The notes under the pieces: model-generated
Databases searched by the model: none
Told to the model about the DNA's origin: nothing
Seen by the model: only the letters and a program-made list of their open reading frames with translations
NCBI RefSeq assembly: GCF_014650055.1
Contig: NZ_BMUF01000009.1
Location: forward strand, 322,405-386,404
From: Streptomyces malachitofuscus
Lineage (GTDB): Bacteria > Actinomycetota > Actinomycetes > Streptomycetales > Streptomycetaceae
DNA length: 64,000 nucleotides
Direction: 5' to 3'
Shown here: piece by piece, positions 8,333 through 16,914 of the stretch
How positions within the stretch are numbered: position 1 is the first letter of the stretch
Layout of the letters: every line of letters starts with the position of its first letter
Program-made: the position numbers and the translations under genes

Positions 8333-9544
8333 ATGCGTTCCATTCGTATGTCCGCTCCACGCGGGCGAGGACGTCGTCGCACCGTCCTCGCCGTCACCGG
8401 GCTGGTCGCCGCCCTGGTGCTCACCACCACCGCGTGCGGCGGTTCCGAGAAGGACAAGGCGAGCGACAAGCCCGACGCCACCACGTCGCAGGCGGCCGAC
8501 AGCGACGGCGGCAGTGTGCGGGTCCCGTCCGACATCGCGGACAGGCTCAAGGAACACGGGATCGACGTCGACAAGTGGAAGAACGGCGGCTGGCAGAACT
8601 GGGACAAGGACAAGTGGCTCAGTGAGGCCGAGGACTTCGTCAACCCGGTGATCGAGGGCCTGTGGAAGCCCGACCGGATGCAGTCAGCGAAGGAGGCGGA
8701 CAAGCACGTCACCACCAAGGACGCCTCGGCGGCCCAGGGGCTCAGCGACCCGGAGCCCGCCCCGGTCCGGGCGGAGGCCGAGAAGACGCCGTACCACGAG
8801 AACGCGGCGCCGGTCGGCAAGGTGTTCTTCGACTCCCCCGAGGGCCCCGCCGTCTGCTCCGGCACGGTCGTCAAGGACGTGAACCACCCGGGCAAGTCCA
8901 ATCTCGTCTGGACGGCCGGGCACTGTGTGCACGCCGGCGGCAACGGCGGCTGGTTCCGGAACCTCGTCTTCGTCCCGGCCTACAACGACCTCGGCACGTC
9001 CGAGGGGGACCTGGGCAACGCGAGCGCCTCCGAGATCGCCCCGTACGGCAACTGGTGGGCGGACTGGGCGTCGACCTCCAACGGCTGGATCCAGGGAGGT
9101 TCGGAGACGGGCGGTGACGGCGCCGCGTACGACTACGCCGTGCTGCACGTGAAGCCGGAGCAGGGCAGCAAGTCGCTGGAGGAGACGGTGGGCGCCGCGC
9201 TCGACGTGGACTTCTCCGCCCCGTCCGCGGCCGAGGCGGGCCGGATGGGCGCCTGGGGCTACCCGGCCGCGCCGCCCTACAACGGCCTGCAGATGTTCAA
9301 GTGCCTCGACGCGCCGGGCCGGTTCTCGCTCGCCTCGGACCTGCCGTCCATGTATCGCATCGGCTGCACGATGACCGGCGGTTCCTCCGGCGGCGGCTGG
9401 TTCCGGGTGCGCGACGGCGAGACGGTGCTGGTCTCCAACACCTCGATCGGCCCGACGGACAACACCTGGCTGGCGGGCCCGCAGCTGGGCGAGGACGCCG
9501 AGGCGCTGTACCAGAACATGAGCAAGACCTACGGCGGTCAGTGA
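8333..9544 (+). CDS. Secreted trypsin-like serine protease, tandem paralogue
   Basis: The 403-residue protein is a close paralogue of the preceding gene, with the same architecture. It has an Arg-rich signal ending TTACGG (lipobox-like), then the shared pre-module (DIADRLKEHGIDVDKWKNGGWQNWDKDKW), then a chymotrypsin-fold peptidase. The triad is His in TAGHC, Asp in AYDYAVL and Ser in GSSGG. The ATG at 8333 opens MRSIRMS, which parallels MRSIRPS of the first copy, so I prefer it over the GTG at 8219 that overlaps the previous stop. It converges on hflX across a strong bidirectional terminator. The pair looks like a local duplication. Confidence 0.9.
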   Translation: MRSIRMSAPRGRGRRRTVLAVTGLVAALVLTTTACGGSEKDKASDKPDATTSQAADSDGGSVRVPSDIADRLKEHGIDVDKWKNGGWQNWDKDKWLSEAEDFVNPVIEGLWKPDRMQSAKEADKHVTTKDASAAQGLSDPEPAPVRAEAEKTPYHENAAPVGKVFFDSPEGPAVCSGTVVKDVNHPGKSNLVWTAGHCVHAGGNGGWFRNLVFVPAYNDLGTSEGDLGNASASEIAPYGNWWADWASTSNGWIQGGSETGGDGAAYDYAVLHVKPEQGSKSLEETVGAALDVDFSAPSAAEAGRMGAWGYPAAPPYNGLQMFKCLDAPGRFSLASDLPSMYRIGCTMTGGSSGGGWFRVRDGETVLVSNTSIGPTDNTWLAGPQLGEDAEALYQNMSKTYGGQ

Positions 9545-9562
9545 GCCGCACGCACCCTGCAT

Positions 9563-9607
9563 GACGAAGGCCCGCCCCCTGCCGTGAGCAGGGGGCGGGC
9601 CTTCGTC
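9563..9607. terminator. Bidirectional terminator, protease / hflX
   Basis: A 20-bp perfect stem (9563-9582 with 9588-9607) closes on the 5-nt loop CGTGA, between convergent genes. The arms begin GACGAAGG and end CCTTCGTC. It serves both transcripts. Confidence 0.9.
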
Positions 9608-9622
9608 GTACCGCCGGAGTGA

Positions 9623-11116
9623 TCAGCCGGCCGGGGTGGGCGCGTACGGCGTGAGTTCCGCCGCCAGCTCCTCGTGCACCCGGACCTTGAGCAGGGTGCC
9701 CTCCGGGGTGTGCTCCTCGGAGATCACCTCGCCCTCGTCGTGGGCGCGGGCGACCAGCTTGCCGTGGGTGTACGGCACGAGTGCCTCGATCTCCACCGAC
9801 GGGCGGGGGAGCTCGTTGTCGATGAGCGCGCGCAGCTCCTCGATGCCCCGGCCGGTACGGGCCGAGACCGCGATGGAGCGCTTCTCCACCCGCAGCAGCC
9901 GCTGAAGGGTCAGCGGGTCGGCCGCGTCGGCCTTGTTGATCACGACGATCTCGGGTACGCCGGTGGCGCCGACGTCCCTGATCACCTCGCGTACGGCGGC
10001 GAGCTGCTCCTCGGGGACCGGGTGCGAACCGTCCACCACGTGCAGGATCAGGTCGGCGTCGCCGACCTCCTCCATGGTGGAGCGGAACGCCTCGACCAGG
10101 TGGTGCGGCAGGTGCCGGACGAATCCGACCGTGTCGGCCAGCGTGTACAGCCGGCCGCTCGGGGTCTCGGCCCGGCGCACGGTCGGGTCGAGGGTCGCGA
10201 ACAGGGCGTTCTCGACCAGCACGCCCGCGCCGGTGAGCCGGTTGAGCAGCGAGGACTTGCCTGCGTTGGTGTAGCCCGCGATGGCCACGGACGGCACCTT
10301 GTGGCGCCTGCGCTCCTGGCGCTTGATCTCGCGGCCGGTCTTCATCTCCGCGATCTCCCGGCGCATCTTCGCCATCTTCTCGCGGATCCGCCGCCGGTCC
10401 GTCTCGATCTTGGTCTCACCGGGACCGCGGGTGGCGAGGCCGCCGCCCTTGCCGCCGCCCATCTGCCGGGACAGCGACTGACCCCAGCCGCGCAGCCGCG
10501 GCAGCATGTACTGCATCTGCGCGAGCGCGACCTGCGCCTTGCCCTCTCGGGACTTGGCGTGCTGGGCGAAGATGTCCAGAATCAGGGCCGTACGGTCGAT
10601 GACCTTGACCTTGACGACGTCCTCGAGGTGGATGAGCTGGCCGGGGCTGAGCTCACCGTCACAGATGACGGTGTCCGCGCCCGTGTCGAGCACGATGTCG
10701 CGCAGCTCCTCGGCCTTGCCGGAGCCGATGTAGGTGGCGGCGTCCGGCTTGTCGCGGCGCTGGATCACGCCGTCGAGGACGAGGGCGCCGGCCGTCTCCG
10801 CGAGGGCGGCGAGCTCGGCCAGGGAGTTCTCCGCGTCCTGCACGGTGCCCGAGGTCCACACTCCGACGAGCACGACGCGCTCCAGGCGGAGCTGCCGGTA
10901 CTCGACCTCGGTGACGTCCTCGAGCTCGGTGGAGAGGCCGGCGACGCGGCGCAGGGCCGCACGCTCGGAGCGGTCGAACTGGTCGCCGTCCCGCTCTCCG
11001 TCGATCTCGAGGCTCCAGGCGACGTCCTCTTCCATCAGGGCATCGGCCCGAAGACCCTCGGGGTAGGTGTGCGCGAAGCGCTTGGTGTCCTGGGAAGGGG
11101 AAGAAGAGGAGGTCAT
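9623..11116 (-). CDS. hflX: Ribosome-associated GTPase HflX
   Basis: This 497-residue TRAFAC GTPase splits or rescues stalled 70S ribosomes in characterised bacteria. The N-terminal HflX domain contains the typical ALVLDGVIQRRDKPDAATYIGSGK region and a Gly-rich linker (GGGKGGG followed by RGPGETKIE). The G domain shows G1 GYTNAGKS, G3 DTVGF and G4 NKAD. I chose the ATG at 11116 because AAGGA lies just upstream and the longer frame has no homology. It stands alone, convergent with the protease and separated from the M1 peptidase gene by 156 bp. Confidence 0.96.
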   Translation of the reverse strand: MTSSSSPSQDTKRFAHTYPEGLRADALMEEDVAWSLEIDGERDGDQFDRSERAALRRVAGLSTELEDVTEVEYRQLRLERVVLVGVWTSGTVQDAENSLAELAALAETAGALVLDGVIQRRDKPDAATYIGSGKAEELRDIVLDTGADTVICDGELSPGQLIHLEDVVKVKVIDRTALILDIFAQHAKSREGKAQVALAQMQYMLPRLRGWGQSLSRQMGGGKGGGLATRGPGETKIETDRRRIREKMAKMRREIAEMKTGREIKRQERRRHKVPSVAIAGYTNAGKSSLLNRLTGAGVLVENALFATLDPTVRRAETPSGRLYTLADTVGFVRHLPHHLVEAFRSTMEEVGDADLILHVVDGSHPVPEEQLAAVREVIRDVGATGVPEIVVINKADAADPLTLQRLLRVEKRSIAVSARTGRGIEELRALIDNELPRPSVEIEALVPYTHGKLVARAHDEGEVISEEHTPEGTLLKVRVHEELAAELTPYAPTPAG

Positions 11117-11272
11117 TGGGTCCTTACGTCGTCGGTGGCTTGGCTGGCGACGGAGCCGGTCCGGGGACCCTCCGTCACTGTCCACAACGTCCCGGGGGTC
11201 CGGGAGATTCCCGTGTCCCGTGGGGTGTGGACTCGACGATGGTCGCACGGTACGGCCCGTCTCGTCACCGTG

Positions 11273-12805
11273 TTATTCCCGGCCCGCGTCCGCTCGATGC
11301 ACGGGCCGGTGCGCGGAGGGGACCGGGCGCCGGGCGGGCTTCGCGTCGCGGGCGGCGGCCCGCCATTCCGGGTGGCCGGGCATCGGCGGGGTCGTGGTGC
11401 CGTGGAGCCAGGGGTGCAGGAAACCGGTCAGGTCGCGTCCGGCGACGTCGGAGGCCAGCCGGACGAAGTCGGAGGTCGAGGCCGTGCCGTCGCGGTGGCG
11501 GGTGACCCACTCGCGTTCCAGGCGTTCGAAGGCGGTGCGGCCGATCTCCTGGCGCAGGGCGTACAGGACGAGCGCGCCGCCGGCGTAGACGTTCGGCCGG
11601 AAGATGCCGATCTTGCGGCCGGGCTCCGGGGGCTTGGGCGCGGCGGGCGGTCCTCCTGCCGCGCGCCAGCCGTCGGACGCCTCGTAGGCGGCCCTCATCC
11701 GGGCCTCGAGGGATCGTCCGCCCTTCTCCTCGGCGTACAGCGCCTCGTACCAGGTGGCGTGCCCCTCGTTGAGCCACAGGTCGGACCAGGTGCGGGGCCC
11801 GACGCTGTTGCCGAACCACTGGTGGGCCAGCTCGTGCACCATGATCGACTCGACGTACCAGTCCGGGAGGGCGGGGTCGGTGAACAGGTCGCGCTCGAAG
11901 AGGGAGAGCGTCTGGGTCTCGAGGGCGAATCCGGTGGTCGCGTCGGCGAGGAGCAGGCCGTAGGTCGCGAAGGGGTAGCGCCCGGCCTTCTCCTCCATCC
12001 AGGAGATCTGGGCCGGGGTCTTCGCCAGCCAGGGCTCGGTCTGCGCGCGGTGCTCGGTGGGGACGACGTCCCGCAGGGGGAGACCGTGCGGGCCGGTGCG
12101 GTGCACCACCGTCGAGCGGCCGATGGAGACCTGGGCGAGTTCGGTCGCCATGGGGTGCGGCGTCCGGTACGTCCATGTCGTGGCCCCGTTCGTGCGGTCG
12201 ACGCCCGTCGGCAGACCGTTGGCGACGGCCGTGTGGCCGTCGGGTGCGGTGATCCGGAAGGTGAACAGCGCCTTGTCGGAGGGGTGGTCGTTGCAGGGGA
12301 ACACCAGGTGGGCGGCGTCGGCCTGGTTGGCCATGGCGAGGCCGTCCGCGGTGCGCACCCAGCCGCCCTCGCGGTCCCCGGGCACCGGGTCACTGGTGTG
12401 CCGGACGCTGATCCGCGTCGTCTCGCCCTCGCCGAGATCGTCCTCGGGGGTGATCACCAGGTCCTCGCCGGCGCCGGTGAAGGCGGCTGGGCGGCCGTCG
12501 ACGTCGACCGAGCGGACCGTGCCGTGGGTGAAGTCGAGGTTGATCCGGTCCAGGTCGGCGGTGATGCGGGCGTCGATGGTGGTGACGGCCTCGAGCGGCC
12601 GGTCGTTGCGGCCGGGGTAGCCGAGGGAGAGGTCGTACGACAGCACGTCGTAACCGGGGTTGCCCAGGTGGGGGAAGAGGCGGTCGCCGATGCCGAGCGG
12701 CTCGGCGGGGGCGCCGGCGGCGAGCAGGCAGACGGAGACGGCGGAGGCGAGCAGCGCCGTGGCCGCCCTTCGGCGGGGGGCGAGGGAGTGCGGGGTGAGC
12801 GGCAT
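11273..12805 (-). CDS. Secreted M1-family zinc metallopeptidase
   Basis: This 510-residue exported aminopeptidase-like protein starts with a twin-arginine-like signal (APRRRAATALLASAVSVCLLA) ending near residue 34. The zinc site is HELAH at 324-328 with the third ligand Glu347 in WLNEGHATW, the canonical M1 spacing. The substrate-anchoring GXMEN-type motif is not obvious; the expected position reads GFALETQTL, as in several secreted actinobacterial M1 peptidases. It lies between hflX and rshA on the same strand. The family is certain; substrate and surface location are inferred. Confidence 0.9.
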   Translation of the reverse strand: MPLTPHSLAPRRRAATALLASAVSVCLLAAGAPAEPLGIGDRLFPHLGNPGYDVLSYDLSLGYPGRNDRPLEAVTTIDARITADLDRINLDFTHGTVRSVDVDGRPAAFTGAGEDLVITPEDDLGEGETTRISVRHTSDPVPGDREGGWVRTADGLAMANQADAAHLVFPCNDHPSDKALFTFRITAPDGHTAVANGLPTGVDRTNGATTWTYRTPHPMATELAQVSIGRSTVVHRTGPHGLPLRDVVPTEHRAQTEPWLAKTPAQISWMEEKAGRYPFATYGLLLADATTGFALETQTLSLFERDLFTDPALPDWYVESIMVHELAHQWFGNSVGPRTWSDLWLNEGHATWYEALYAEEKGGRSLEARMRAAYEASDGWRAAGGPPAAPKPPEPGRKIGIFRPNVYAGGALVLYALRQEIGRTAFERLEREWVTRHRDGTASTSDFVRLASDVAGRDLTGFLHPWLHGTTTPPMPGHPEWRAAARDAKPARRPVPSAHRPVHRADAGRE

Positions 12806-12905
12806 GTCCCACGGCTATCAGCGCGCGCGGGCGCCGCGCCGACGGCGCGCTTTCGGCCCACCCGATCGGGTAATCACACCGCCGCTCGGCCGCTCCTCGC
12901 CTCGG

Positions 12906-15071
12906 TCAGACGCCCTGGTCGTGCCGCTGGGCCCGGCTCACGTCGTACACCCCGGCCACGTCCCGCATCGCGCGCATGAGGGCGGGCAGCTGGGCGGCGT
13001 CCGGCAACTGCACGGTGTAGGTGTGCCGTACCTGCTGGCGGTCGGGCGGTTCGACGGTCGCGGAGACGATTTCGGCGCCTTCGAGCGCCATGGCCTCGGT
13101 GAGGTCCGCGAGCAGATGCGGACGGACGAACGATTCGGCGACCAGCGTGACCCGGCACTCCGCGCCCTCCCCCCAGCGCACGCCGACCTCCGCGCGTCCC
13201 GCGCGCCGCATCCGCGTCACCGCGGCGCATCCGGTGCGGTGCACGGTGACCGCTCCCCCGCGCACGGCGAAACCGGTCACCTCGTCGGGCGGAACGGGCG
13301 TACAGCAGCCGGCGAGCCGTACGGTCGTGCCGGCCTGGTCGGTCAGGACCTCGGCGGCGGCGGGACGGCCGGGGGCGGTCTCCGGGGCGTCCGCCGTCTG
13401 CGGAGGGGCGGGGTCGTCGGCGGGCGGCCGGGAGGCGGCGGCCGCCTCGGTCCCCGCCGCGGCGTCCTGGGCGGGGTGGGCGGTCAGCCACCGCTGGATG
13501 GCGATCCGCGCCGCCGGGGTGTGGGCGTGGTCCAGCCACTCCCTGGACGGCGCGGAGGCCGCGTCCTGGCCCATGAGCAGCTGGACGGTGTCGCCGTCCT
13601 TCAGCACCGTGCTCAGTGTCGCCAGCCGGCCGTTGACCCTGGCTCCGATGCAGGCGTGGGCGTCCTCCCCGTACTGCGCGTAGGCGGCGTCCACGCAGGT
13701 CGCGCCCTCGGGCAGGCCCAGCGTGCCCCCGTCGGGGCGGAACACGGTGATCTCGCGGTCCTGGGCGAGGTCCTCGCGCAGGGTGGACCAGAAGGTGTCG
13801 GGGTCGGGTGCGGCCCGCTGCCAGTCGAGCAGCCGGGAGAGCCATCCGGGCCGGGTGGGGTCGGCGCGTTCGCCGTCGCTCGTGGCCTGCTCCTCCGGCG
13901 CGGCGTAGGGGTTGCCGAGGGCGACGACCCCGGCCTCGGCGACCCTGTGCATCTGGTGGGTGCGGATGAGGACCTCGACGACCTGGCCGTCCGCACCCGA
14001 CACCGCGGTGTGCAGCGACTGGTACAGGTTGAACTTGGGTACGGCGATGAAGTCCTTGAACTCGGACACCACGGGGGTCATACAGGTGTGCAGTTCGCCC
14101 AGCACCCCGTAGCAGTCGGCGTCCTCGTTCACCAGCACCAGCAGGCGGCCGAAGTCGGCGCCCCGCATCGGGCCCCGTTTGCGCGACACCCGGTGCACGG
14201 AGACGAAGTGGCGCGGTCTGATGAGGACTTCGGCGGTGATGTCCGCCTCGCGCAGCACCTTGCGCACGTCGTCGGCGACGTCGGCGAGGGGGTCGTCGGC
14301 GCGTGCGGCGTTGCGGACGATCAACTCCCGTGTGTGCTCGTACTCCTCGGGGTGCAGGATCGCGAAGACCAGGTCCTCCAGCTCCGTCTTGAGTGCCTGG
14401 ACACCGAGGCGTTCGGCGAGCGGGATCAGCACGTCCCGGGTCACCTTGGCGATGCGCTCCTGCTTCTCGGGGCGCATCACGCCGAGGGTGCGCATGTTGT
14501 GCAGCCGGTCGGCGAGTTTGATCGACATCACGCGGACGTCGTTGCCGGTGGCGACGAGCATCTTGCGGAAGGTCTCGGGCTCGGCGGCGGCGCCGTAGTC
14601 GACCTTCTCCAGCTTGGTGACGCCGTCGACGAGATAGCGCACCTCCTCGCCGAACTCCTCGCCGACCTGGTCCAGCGTCACATCGGTGTCCTCGACGGTG
14701 TCGTGGAGCAGCGAGGCCGTCAACGTGGTCGTCTCGGCGCCGAGTTCCGCGAGGATGAGGGTCACGGCCAGCGGGTGGGTGATGTACGGCTCACCGCTCT
14801 TGCGCATCTGTCCACGATGGGAGGACTCGGCCAACACGTAGGCGCGGCGCAGGGGTTCGAGGTCGGCGTCGGGGTGATGGGCGCGGTGGGCGTCGACGAC
14901 GTGTCCGATGGCGTCGGGGAGCCGGTCGCGGGCGGTGGTGCCGAGCAGTGCCGCCCGGCCCAGCCGGCGCAGGTCCAGCCGGGGGCGCGTCTTCCTGCGG
15001 GACCCCGAGGGGGTGGCGTGACCAGATGTCACAGAGCCTGGGCTCGCAGGATTCACGGCCTCCGCGTTCAT
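12906..15071 (-). CDS. rshA: RelA/SpoT homologue RshA, (p)ppGpp metabolism
   Basis: This 721-residue RSH protein has an HD hydrolase domain (THPLAV, SLLHDTVEDT, IKLADRLHNM), then a synthetase domain (KDFIAVPKFNLYQSLHT; EVLIRT carries the catalytic Glu). A TGS domain (EITVFRPDG), a Cys-containing ZFD-like segment (AGCCTPVPP...HRTGC) and a C-terminal ACT domain follow. The start is the ATG at 15071, with GGAGG 5 bases upstream; the GTG at 15077 would lie on top of that site. The synthetase segment before the catalytic Asp is shortened and reads GADFGRLLVLV, divergent from canonical YDLVGVRVLV, although the Asp is kept. It matches, from memory, SCO5794, the second RSH of S. coelicolor beside RelA. 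Whether it synthesises ppGpp under standard conditions cannot be judged here. Confidence 0.93.
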   Translation of the reverse strand: MNAEAVNPASPGSVTSGHATPSGSRRKTRPRLDLRRLGRAALLGTTARDRLPDAIGHVVDAHRAHHPDADLEPLRRAYVLAESSHRGQMRKSGEPYITHPLAVTLILAELGAETTTLTASLLHDTVEDTDVTLDQVGEEFGEEVRYLVDGVTKLEKVDYGAAAEPETFRKMLVATGNDVRVMSIKLADRLHNMRTLGVMRPEKQERIAKVTRDVLIPLAERLGVQALKTELEDLVFAILHPEEYEHTRELIVRNAARADDPLADVADDVRKVLREADITAEVLIRPRHFVSVHRVSRKRGPMRGADFGRLLVLVNEDADCYGVLGELHTCMTPVVSEFKDFIAVPKFNLYQSLHTAVSGADGQVVEVLIRTHQMHRVAEAGVVALGNPYAAPEEQATSDGERADPTRPGWLSRLLDWQRAAPDPDTFWSTLREDLAQDREITVFRPDGGTLGLPEGATCVDAAYAQYGEDAHACIGARVNGRLATLSTVLKDGDTVQLLMGQDAASAPSREWLDHAHTPAARIAIQRWLTAHPAQDAAAGTEAAAASRPPADDPAPPQTADAPETAPGRPAAAEVLTDQAGTTVRLAGCCTPVPPDEVTGFAVRGGAVTVHRTGCAAVTRMRRAGRAEVGVRWGEGAECRVTLVAESFVRPHLLADLTEAMALEGAEIVSATVEPPDRQQVRHTYTVQLPDAAQLPALMRAMRDVAGVYDVSRAQRHDQGV

Positions 15072-15371
15072 GGGCACCTCCGGCTGCGTGGACCGGCGGA
15101 CGGCGTGCCCCAGGGCGGACTCGGGCCAAGGGAACGGCGTTCGTTTCCCCGTCCGGGCCGGTGCTTGATGCTACCGAGGCCGACCACGTCGGGCTGGCCG
15201 CCTCCGGCCGATCGTGAAACGGATCACCCCATCGAGCGAAGGTCGATCAGGGGGTGCTTTCACGCCATCGGGTAGGTGCTCCACCTTGATCCCGAAGCCG
15301 GAGATCCTCTCCGACCTGGGGATACGATCACCGAGCGGGCCGAAAGCTGGGATGGCCAGCCGGCACCCCGG
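15072..15371 (-). other. dapF-rshA intergenic region
   Basis: This 300-bp region between dapF and rshA (both minus strand) would hold the rshA promoter and leader. Its clearest feature is a long compound hairpin at 15214-15263. I could not pick a confident promoter. Confidence 0.4.
15214..15263 (-). terminator. Compound hairpin between dapF and rshA
   Basis: Three stacked stem segments pair in register: GTGAAA/TTTCAC (15214-15219 with 15258-15263), CACCCC/GGGGTG (15225-15230 with 15251-15256) and ATCGA/TCGAT (15231-15235 with 15243-15247). Internal bulges and a 7-nt loop separate them. It may terminate dapF transcripts or act in the rshA leader. Confidence 0.5.
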
Positions 15372-16241
15372 TCAGCGAAGGGCGTTCTCCAGCCACTCGC
15401 CGTCGACCACGCCCTCGGCGACGATCACCGCCGGCCCCGTCATCTCGATCTCGCCGTCGGGCCGTTCGGTGATCACCAGCGTGCCGCCGGGCACGTCGAC
15501 GGTGTAGGTCGCCGGGGTGCCGGTCACGGCCGGGTCGGCGCCGTCCCTGCGGGCGGTGGCGACGGCGACCGCGCACGCGCCCGTACCGCAGGACCGGGTC
15601 TCGCCCGCCCCGCGCTCGTGCACCCGCAGCGCCACGTGCCGCGGACCGCGGTCGACGACGAACTCCACGTTCACCCCGTCCGGGTAGGCGGACGCCGGGC
15701 TGAACGGGGGCGGGGTGACGAGGTCGCCCGCGTGGGCGAGGTCCTCCACGAAGGCGACGGCGTGCGGGTTGCCCATGTTCACGTTCCGCGCGGGCCAGCT
15801 GCGTTCGCCGACGCTCACGGTGACCTGGCCCTCGGGGAGCAGCGCCCGGCCCATGCCGACGGTGATGTCGCCGTCCTTGGCGATGTGCACGGTCTTCACT
15901 CCCCCGCGCGTGGCGACCGCGATGTCCCCCTCGGACACATGGCCGGCGCGCTGGAGGTAGCGCGCGAACACACGCACTCCGTTGCCGCACATTTCCGCGA
16001 TCGAGCCGTCGCCGTTGCGGTAGTCCATGAACCACTCCGCCTCGACCGCCATCTCAGCGGACTCGGGGTGGGCGGCGGACCGCACGACGTGCAGCAGGCC
16101 GTCGCCGCCGATCCCCGCGCGGCGGTCGCACAGGGCGGCGACGACGTCCGCAGGGAGGTCGATGGCGTTCTCGGGGTCCGGGACGATGACGAAGTCGTTC
16201 TCCGTGCCGTGCCCCTTGAGGAAGGCGATCCGCGTGCTCAT
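15372..16241 (-). CDS. dapF: Diaminopimelate epimerase
   Basis: DapF (289 residues) interconverts LL- and meso-diaminopimelate for lysine and peptidoglycan synthesis; Streptomyces walls contain the LL form. Both catalytic cysteines are present: Cys85 in MCGNGVR and Cys218 in SCGTGACA. The ATG at 16241 starts the conserved N-terminus FLKGHGTENDF; GAGGA abuts the ATG, an unusually short spacing. It lies 61 bp after a small membrane-protein gene on the same strand, so the two may be co-transcribed. Confidence 0.97.
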   Translation of the reverse strand: MSTRIAFLKGHGTENDFVIVPDPENAIDLPADVVAALCDRRAGIGGDGLLHVVRSAAHPESAEMAVEAEWFMDYRNGDGSIAEMCGNGVRVFARYLQRAGHVSEGDIAVATRGGVKTVHIAKDGDITVGMGRALLPEGQVTVSVGERSWPARNVNMGNPHAVAFVEDLAHAGDLVTPPPFSPASAYPDGVNVEFVVDRGPRHVALRVHERGAGETRSCGTGACAVAVATARRDGADPAVTGTPATYTVDVPGGTLVITERPDGEIEMTGPAVIVAEGVVDGEWLENALR

Positions 16242-16302
16242 TCCTCGATCGTACGAGAACACTCCGCCGGGCTGTCGCCGGGCGCCGCCCCCGCCGGTGC
16301 CG

Positions 16303-16806
16303 TCAGCGGAGTCTGGCAACCCGCCACACCGCCAGGGCCACCACGGCGGCGACCATCACGGCGTAGGCGGCCACGACCCGCCAGTCGGCTCTGCGTCCGG
16401 AGCCCCGGGCCGGGAGGCCGGGCCAGGTGTAGCCCACCTTGCGGGCGGCCATCATGCCCCAGCCGGCCGAGCAGGAGCAGATCAGCAGCCCGAGCATGGC
16501 GATCACGGCGCCGCTGTCGCCGAAGTCGAAGGCGAGCGGGAAGGCGAACATCAGGGAGCCGACCGCGGCCAGCCCGACGATGGGCGCGAGCTGCCAGAGG
16601 CGCAGCCGGCGCTGCGGGCGCAGCTCCACCTCGACCTCGTCGCCGCCCGCGAACATCTCGTCGGGCTCGGGGCCGTCGTCGGTCACTCCGACCGGCGTCT
16701 CCTCCGGCCCGTCGGGGCTGAGACGGTCGGTTTCCTGCTCCGGTGCACCTCGCTCGGTGGTGAGGTGTTCGGTGCCGTGTGCGGTGTCGCGAGGGCCGGC
16801 CTCCAT
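16303..16806 (-). CDS. Small membrane protein of unknown function
   Basis: The 167-residue protein has an acidic soluble N-terminal half (residues 1-60, rich in E, D, P and G). Three hydrophobic segments follow, around 73-93 (LAPIVGLAAVGSLMFAFPLAF), 99-121 and 146-164. I chose the ATG at 16806, which has GGGAGGG about 8 bases upstream. No domain is recognised. Its place between miaA and dapF, with short gaps, suggests an operon with dapF. Confidence 0.8.
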   Translation of the reverse strand: MEAGPRDTAHGTEHLTTERGAPEQETDRLSPDGPEETPVGVTDDGPEPDEMFAGGDEVEVELRPQRRLRLWQLAPIVGLAAVGSLMFAFPLAFDFGDSGAVIAMLGLLICSCSAGWGMMAARKVGYTWPGLPARGSGRRADWRVVAAYAVMVAAVVALAVWRVARLR

Positions 16807-16914
16807 CGCCACGCGCCCTCCCAACTAGGACTCCACTTGGTCGATCGAAGCTCGATGATGGCACGGTGTCACAGGCCCGGATGACGGCCTGGGCGTCCCG
16901 ATGCCATGACGTGA

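Noticed and set aside
9674..12979. A 1101-codon open frame antisense to hflX and the M1 peptidase gene
   Set aside because: It runs across two well-identified genes and their spacer and shows only Gly/Arg/Val-rich composition without motifs.
12660..15275. An 871-codon open frame antisense to rshA
   Set aside because: It is the complement of a recognised RSH gene, with no start signal or conserved motif.
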